From Actinomycetes bacterium (lineage in GTDB: Bacteria; Actinomycetota; Actinomycetes; Actinomycetales; Cellulomonadaceae): a DNA stretch of 9,637 nucleotides. The stretch covers positions 1-9,637 of the forward strand of contig JAEYXM010000067.1 of the NCBI GenBank assembly GCA_023428465.1, given 5' to 3'. Under the pieces are notes generated by a model, which searched no databases, was not told the DNA's origin, and was given only the letters and a program-made list of their open reading frames with translations. The position numbers and the translations under genes were made by a program. Positions 6,900 through 9,637 of the stretch are shown here, one piece after another; the stretch's first letter is position 1, and each line of letters opens with the position of its first letter.

Positions 6900-8710
6900 A
6901 GCTCCCGGTCGCGGACGGCACGCAGCTGCGTGCCCACACCGCACGGCTCCTGCGCCGGCACCGCCGCGGGCTCTCGCGCGTCGTCGTGCTGCACATCCTC
7001 GCGGCGGTCGCCGGCCTGGCCGGGCCCTGGCTGCTCGGCCGGCTCGTCGACGACGTCGCCCACGGCGCCACGCTCGGCACGGTCGATGTCGTCACCGCCT
7101 GGCTCGTGGCGTCCGTGCTGGCCAGGACCGTGCTCGTCCGGCACGCCCAGCAGGCGTCGATGGTGCTCGGCGAGACGGTCTTCGCCCAGCTGCGCGAGGA
7201 GTTCGTCGAGACCGTGACGCACCTGCCGCTGTCGACGGTCGAGCGCGCCGGCACGGGCGACCTCGTCGGGCGTACGACGAACGACGTCGACCGCGTGTCG
7301 CACGCCGTCCGCTTCGGCGTCCCGCGCGTGCTCGTCAACGTCGCCACGGTGCTCCTGACGCTCCTGGCCGCGTTCGTCGTCGACCCCGTCGTGGCGCTCG
7401 GGATGCTCGTGGGGCTCCCGCTGCTCGTCGGCATGGCCCGGTGGTACCTGCGCCGTGCGGCGCCGGGCTACCAGCGCGAGTCGGCGGCCTACGCGGCGGT
7501 CAACGGGACGATCACGGAGAGCGTCGAGGGGTCCCGGACGGTCGACGCGCTCGGGCTCGGCCCACGCCGTCGGGCGCGCGTGGACGAGGACCTGCGCGAG
7601 GCCTTCGAGGCCGAGCGCTACACCCTGTGGCTGCGCACCGTGCTCTTCCCGGGCTTCGACGTGTCCTTCGCGCTCCCGCTCGCGACGGTGGTGGCCTGGG
7701 GGGCGTACCTCGTCGGCACCGGGCACTCCACGGTCGGCGCGGTGACCACGGTCGCGGTGTACGCGCTGCAGGTCGTGCAGCCGGCGGGCGAGCTCATGTA
7801 CTGGCTCGACGAGGTCCAGGTCGGGGGCATGTCGCTCGCCCGGATCATCGGCGTCGCCGACGTGCCCCCGGACCGGACGGCCCGGGACGCGGCACCGTCG
7901 GACGAGCGCGTGGTCGCCGAGGGCGTCCGGTACGCCTACCGCGAGGGCCACGACGTGCTGCACGGCCTCGACCTGGACCTGCGCGTCGGCGAGCGCCTCG
8001 CGGTCGTCGGGCCGTCGGGTGCCGGGAAGTCCACGCTGGGTCGCATGCTCGCGGGCATCCACCCGCCGACGGGTGGGGCGGTGCGGGTCGGCGGCGTCCC
8101 GCTCGTGGACCTGCCGCTGAAGGACCTGCGCGGCCACGTCGCGCTCGTCACGCAGGAGCACCACGTCTTCGTGGGGTCGCTCGCGGACAACCTGCGGCTC
8201 GCGCGCCCGGAGGCCGACGACGCCGCGCTGCGCCGCGCGCTCGAGGCCGTCGACGCGTGGGACTGGGTCGAGGCACTCCCGGAGGGCCTGGCCACCGAGG
8301 TCGGCTCGGGCGGGGCGCCGCTGACGCCGGCGCAGGCCCAGCAGGTCGCGCTCGCGCGGCTCGTCCTGCTCGACCCGCACACGCTCGTGCTCGACGAGGC
8401 GACGTCGCTGCTCGACCCGCGCGCGGCGCGGCACCTCGAGCGGTCGCTGTCGGCGGTGCTCGCCGGGCGCACGGTCGTCGCGATCGCGCACCGGCTCCAG
8501 ACCGCGCACGACGCCGACCGCGTCGCCGTGGTCGACGACGGCCGGATCACCGAGCTGGGCCCGCACGCCGAGCTCGTGGCGGCGGAGGGCGACTACGCGG
8601 CTCTGTGGCACTCGTGGCACGCCGACGACACCTGCACGCCCGGTGCGCCCGGTGCGCCCGACGCTCCCGACGGCGTCACAGCAGGTCCGTCGGCGCCCCC
8701 AGCACGGTGA
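6896..8710 (+). CDS. ABC exporter half-transporter, catalytically competent partner
   Basis: A 604-aa ABCB-like half-transporter, second gene of the pair. It has a six-helix transmembrane domain (about 20-315) with the loop motif TGDLVGRTTNDVDRV (120-134) and a nucleotide-binding domain (about 338-575): aromatic A-loop region VRYAY (344-348), Walker A GPSGAGKST (372-380), Q-loop Gln420, Walker B LVLDE with the catalytic Glu501, D-loop SLLD and H-loop His532. The signature is LTPAQ (476-480) instead of LSGGQ. The dimer with the upstream product therefore has one complete ATP site (this Walker A/B plus the partner's LSGGQ) and one site defective on both faces. The start follows GGAGGAGGTGGC and overlaps the upstream stop (ATGA). 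The C-terminal tail is Pro/Gly/Ala-rich (PGAPGAPDAPDG). Its last 35 bases overlap the convergent acetyltransferase gene. Membrane exporter; substrate not predictable from sequence. Confidence 0.95.
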   Translation: MKLPVADGTQLRAHTARLLRRHRRGLSRVVVLHILAAVAGLAGPWLLGRLVDDVAHGATLGTVDVVTAWLVASVLARTVLVRHAQQASMVLGETVFAQLREEFVETVTHLPLSTVERAGTGDLVGRTTNDVDRVSHAVRFGVPRVLVNVATVLLTLLAAFVVDPVVALGMLVGLPLLVGMARWYLRRAAPGYQRESAAYAAVNGTITESVEGSRTVDALGLGPRRRARVDEDLREAFEAERYTLWLRTVLFPGFDVSFALPLATVVAWGAYLVGTGHSTVGAVTTVAVYALQVVQPAGELMYWLDEVQVGGMSLARIIGVADVPPDRTARDAAPSDERVVAEGVRYAYREGHDVLHGLDLDLRVGERLAVVGPSGAGKSTLGRMLAGIHPPTGGAVRVGGVPLVDLPLKDLRGHVALVTQEHHVFVGSLADNLRLARPEADDAALRRALEAVDAWDWVEALPEGLATEVGSGGAPLTPAQAQQVALARLVLLDPHTLVLDEATSLLDPRAARHLERSLSAVLAGRTVVAIAHRLQTAHDADRVAVVDDGRITELGPHAELVAAEGDYAALWHSWHADDTCTPGAPGAPDAPDGVTAGPSAPPAR

Positions 8711-9287
8711 CGTCCGGCAGGACGAGCAGCAGCTCGCGGAAGCCGAGCCGGTCGTAGAAGGCGCGGGCCGGGGTGTTGGTGGTGAGCACCGTCAGGTGCA
8801 CCGCCGGCACCCCGCGCTCGCGCAGGGCCGCGAAGAACGTGCGCAGGAGCGCGCGGCCCCACCCGGCGCCCTGGTACGCCGGGAGGATGTCGACGTGCAG
8901 GTGCGCCGGGTGGTCGGCAAGCTCGGGGTGGACGTTCTCCTCCGGGTGGTGCAGCAGGTCGACCAGGTCCTCCTCGGGCGTGCGGGGCTGCGCGGGCAGC
9001 GGGTACCGCGCGGCGACCGCCGGCAGCCAGCGCGCCCGGTACTGCGCCGCCCACCGGGCCGTGTCCGCGGTGCCGAGGACGTACCCGACGACGCGGCCGC
9101 CGTCGTCGAGCACGAAGGCCAGCTCCGGATCGAGGGCCAGGTACGGCCCCGCGTAGATGTCCGGCATCAGGTCGTCGGTGGAGTACCGGCCGGTGACGTC
9201 GGCGCCGGCGTCGGCGGTCCGGACGCAGACGTCGTAGACGCCCGCCCGGTCGGACGGGTCCTGCGGCCTGTACGGGCGGACCTCCAC
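8676..9287 (-). CDS. GNAT acetyltransferase, related to the O-GlcNAcase acetyltransferase-like domain family
   Basis: A 203-aa protein with a GNAT fold. Seen: an N-terminal strand MEVRPYRPQD, the block DVCVRTADAGADVTGRY and DIYAGPYLALDPELAFVL (19-60), the strand GRVVGYVLGTADT (64-76), a middle insertion (about 80-125), motif A HLHVDILPAYQGAGWGRALL (129-148) with the acetyl-CoA pyrophosphate loop QGAGWG, and motif B NTPARAFYDRLGF (171-183). The 'TGDAG.D.T..Y' plus 'YAGPYL' pattern resembles, from memory, the bacterial homologues of the human O-GlcNAcase C-terminal acetyltransferase-like domain; their physiological substrate is not known to me. A GTG at 9308 would add seven residues (MECHSGP) without a ribosome binding site; GTG at 9287 gives a typical GNAT start and is preferred. 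It is divergent from arfB and convergent with the ABC gene. Confidence 0.88.
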   Translation of the reverse strand: MEVRPYRPQDPSDRAGVYDVCVRTADAGADVTGRYSTDDLMPDIYAGPYLALDPELAFVLDDGGRVVGYVLGTADTARWAAQYRARWLPAVAARYPLPAQPRTPEEDLVDLLHHPEENVHPELADHPAHLHVDILPAYQGAGWGRALLRTFFAALRERGVPAVHLTVLTTNTPARAFYDRLGFRELLLVLPDVTVLGAPTDLL

Positions 9288-9345
9288 GGGCCCACTGTGG
9301 CACTCCACGACGAGCGAGCAGCGAGGATGGGCGCATGGAGGTCCG
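9277..9345. repeat. Inverted repeat of ten bases at two divergent start codons
   Basis: CGGACCTCCA (9277-9286) and TGGAGGTCCG (9336-9345) are exact inverted copies around a 49-base spacer. Each arm includes part of the start codon: GTG at 9287 for the acetyltransferase (minus) and ATG at 9335 for the GGQ protein (plus), so both proteins begin MEVR. It could be chance plus similar N-terminal codons, or an operator shared by the two genes. Confidence 0.5.
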
Positions 9346-9637
9346 ACTGCGCACGGGGTACGTCATCGACGACGCCGAGCTGTCGTGGCGGTTCTCGCGC
9401 TCCGGCGGTCCCGGCGGTCAGGGCGTGAACACCACGGACTCGCGCGTCGAGGTGTCGTGGGACGTGGCCGCGACGAGCGCGCTTCCCCGGCCGCTGCGCG
9501 ACCGCGCGCTGGCCGCGCTCGCGCCCCGCCTGGTCGCGGGCAGACTCGTCGTCGTCGCGTCCGAGCACCGGTCCCAGCTGCGCAACCGCGAAGCGGCCCT
9601 GGCGAGGCTCGCGGCGCTCGTCGACGAGGCGCTGCGG
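9335..9637 (+). CDS. arfB: ArfB-type ribosome rescue peptidyl-tRNA hydrolase, N-terminal part (runs off the window)
   Basis: From the ATG at 9335 the frame stays open for 101 codons to the end of the window. Seen: an N-terminal strand, then the class I release factor block SRSGGPGGQGVNTTDSRVE with the catalytic GGQ at residues 27-29, and the downstream strand RLVVVASEHRSQLRNREAAL (69-88) typical of the ArfB/YaeJ group. The GGQ so close to the N-terminus and the absence of a codon-recognition domain separate it from RF1 and RF2. Family knowledge: ArfB enters stalled ribosomes without a codon in the A site and hydrolyses peptidyl-tRNA; its basic C-terminal tail, needed to fill the mRNA channel, would come after the window end. 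GAGG lies eight bases before the start. It is divergent from the acetyltransferase gene. Confidence 0.93.
   Translation, partial: MEVRLRTGYVIDDAELSWRFSRSGGPGGQGVNTTDSRVEVSWDVAATSALPRPLRDRALAALAPRLVAGRLVVVASEHRSQLRNREAALARLAALVDEALR

Noticed and set aside
4362..6944. A minus-strand open frame of about 860 codons opposite the membrane-protein gene and ABC subunit 1
   Set aside because: Its translation is Arg/Gly/His/Asp-rich low complexity with no domain, and it lies opposite genes with clear motifs. It is the usual by-product of high third-position GC.
6713..8620. A minus-strand open frame of about 635 codons opposite ABC subunit 2
   Set aside because: Same composition artefact; the plus strand carries Walker A, Walker B and H-loop motifs in the correct order.

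Overview
The window is very GC-rich (by eye above 70 %) with strong G/C third-position bias, GTG as well as ATG starts, many 4-base start/stop overlaps and a gene set (guaA next to a DUF3817 membrane protein, an EspC-like/WXG type VII secretion-type cassette, an actinobacterial heterodimeric ABC exporter) that points to an Actinomycetota chromosome. A Micrococcales genus such as Cellulomonas or a relative is my best guess, but this is inference from style and not a database match. I see no insertion sequence, tRNA, rRNA, CRISPR array or phage gene.

Layout. (1) Minus strand, 1-2101: the first 35 codons of a GT4-type glycosyltransferase (105 to 1, running out of the window), guaA (GMP synthase, 1718-150), and a three-helix DUF3817 membrane protein (2101-1715) whose stop overlaps the guaA start by four bases. 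(2) A 114-bp divergent intergenic region (2102-2215) carries a perfect 10-bp palindrome and a -10 element placed so close to the next ATG that a leaderless mRNA is likely. (3) Plus strand, 2216-4841: five overlapping genes, namely a YbaB/EbfC-like protein, an EspC-like small helical protein with a YxxxD motif, a 275-aa protein with a WQG (WXG) motif and hydrophobic C-terminal half, a second YbaB/EbfC-like protein, and a two-helix membrane protein. A GC hairpin follows. (4) Plus strand, 4986-8710: two overlapping ABC exporter half-transporter genes behind another leaderless-type -10 element. (5) 8676-9287 minus: a GNAT acetyltransferase resembling the bacterial relatives of the O-GlcNAcase acetyltransferase-like domain; its 3' end overlaps the ABC gene tail to tail by 35 bp. 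(6) 9335 to the end: the first 101 codons of an ArfB-type (GGQ) ribosome rescue hydrolase, divergent from the GNAT gene.

How the genes fit together. The five-gene block looks like one translationally coupled operon for a secreted or surface type VII-like substrate pair plus two cytoplasmic YbaB-fold partners and a membrane component. No EccC-type ATPase is in the window, so the secretion engine would have to lie elsewhere. The ABC pair shows complementary loss of motifs. The first subunit keeps LSGGQ but has lost Walker A, the Q-loop, the Walker B aspartate and the H-loop histidine. The second keeps all ATP-contacting motifs but has LTPAQ instead of LSGGQ. A heterodimer would therefore have exactly one complete ATP site and one site dead on both faces. 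These two systems are the most notable items; the remaining genes are ordinary housekeeping or accessory genes.
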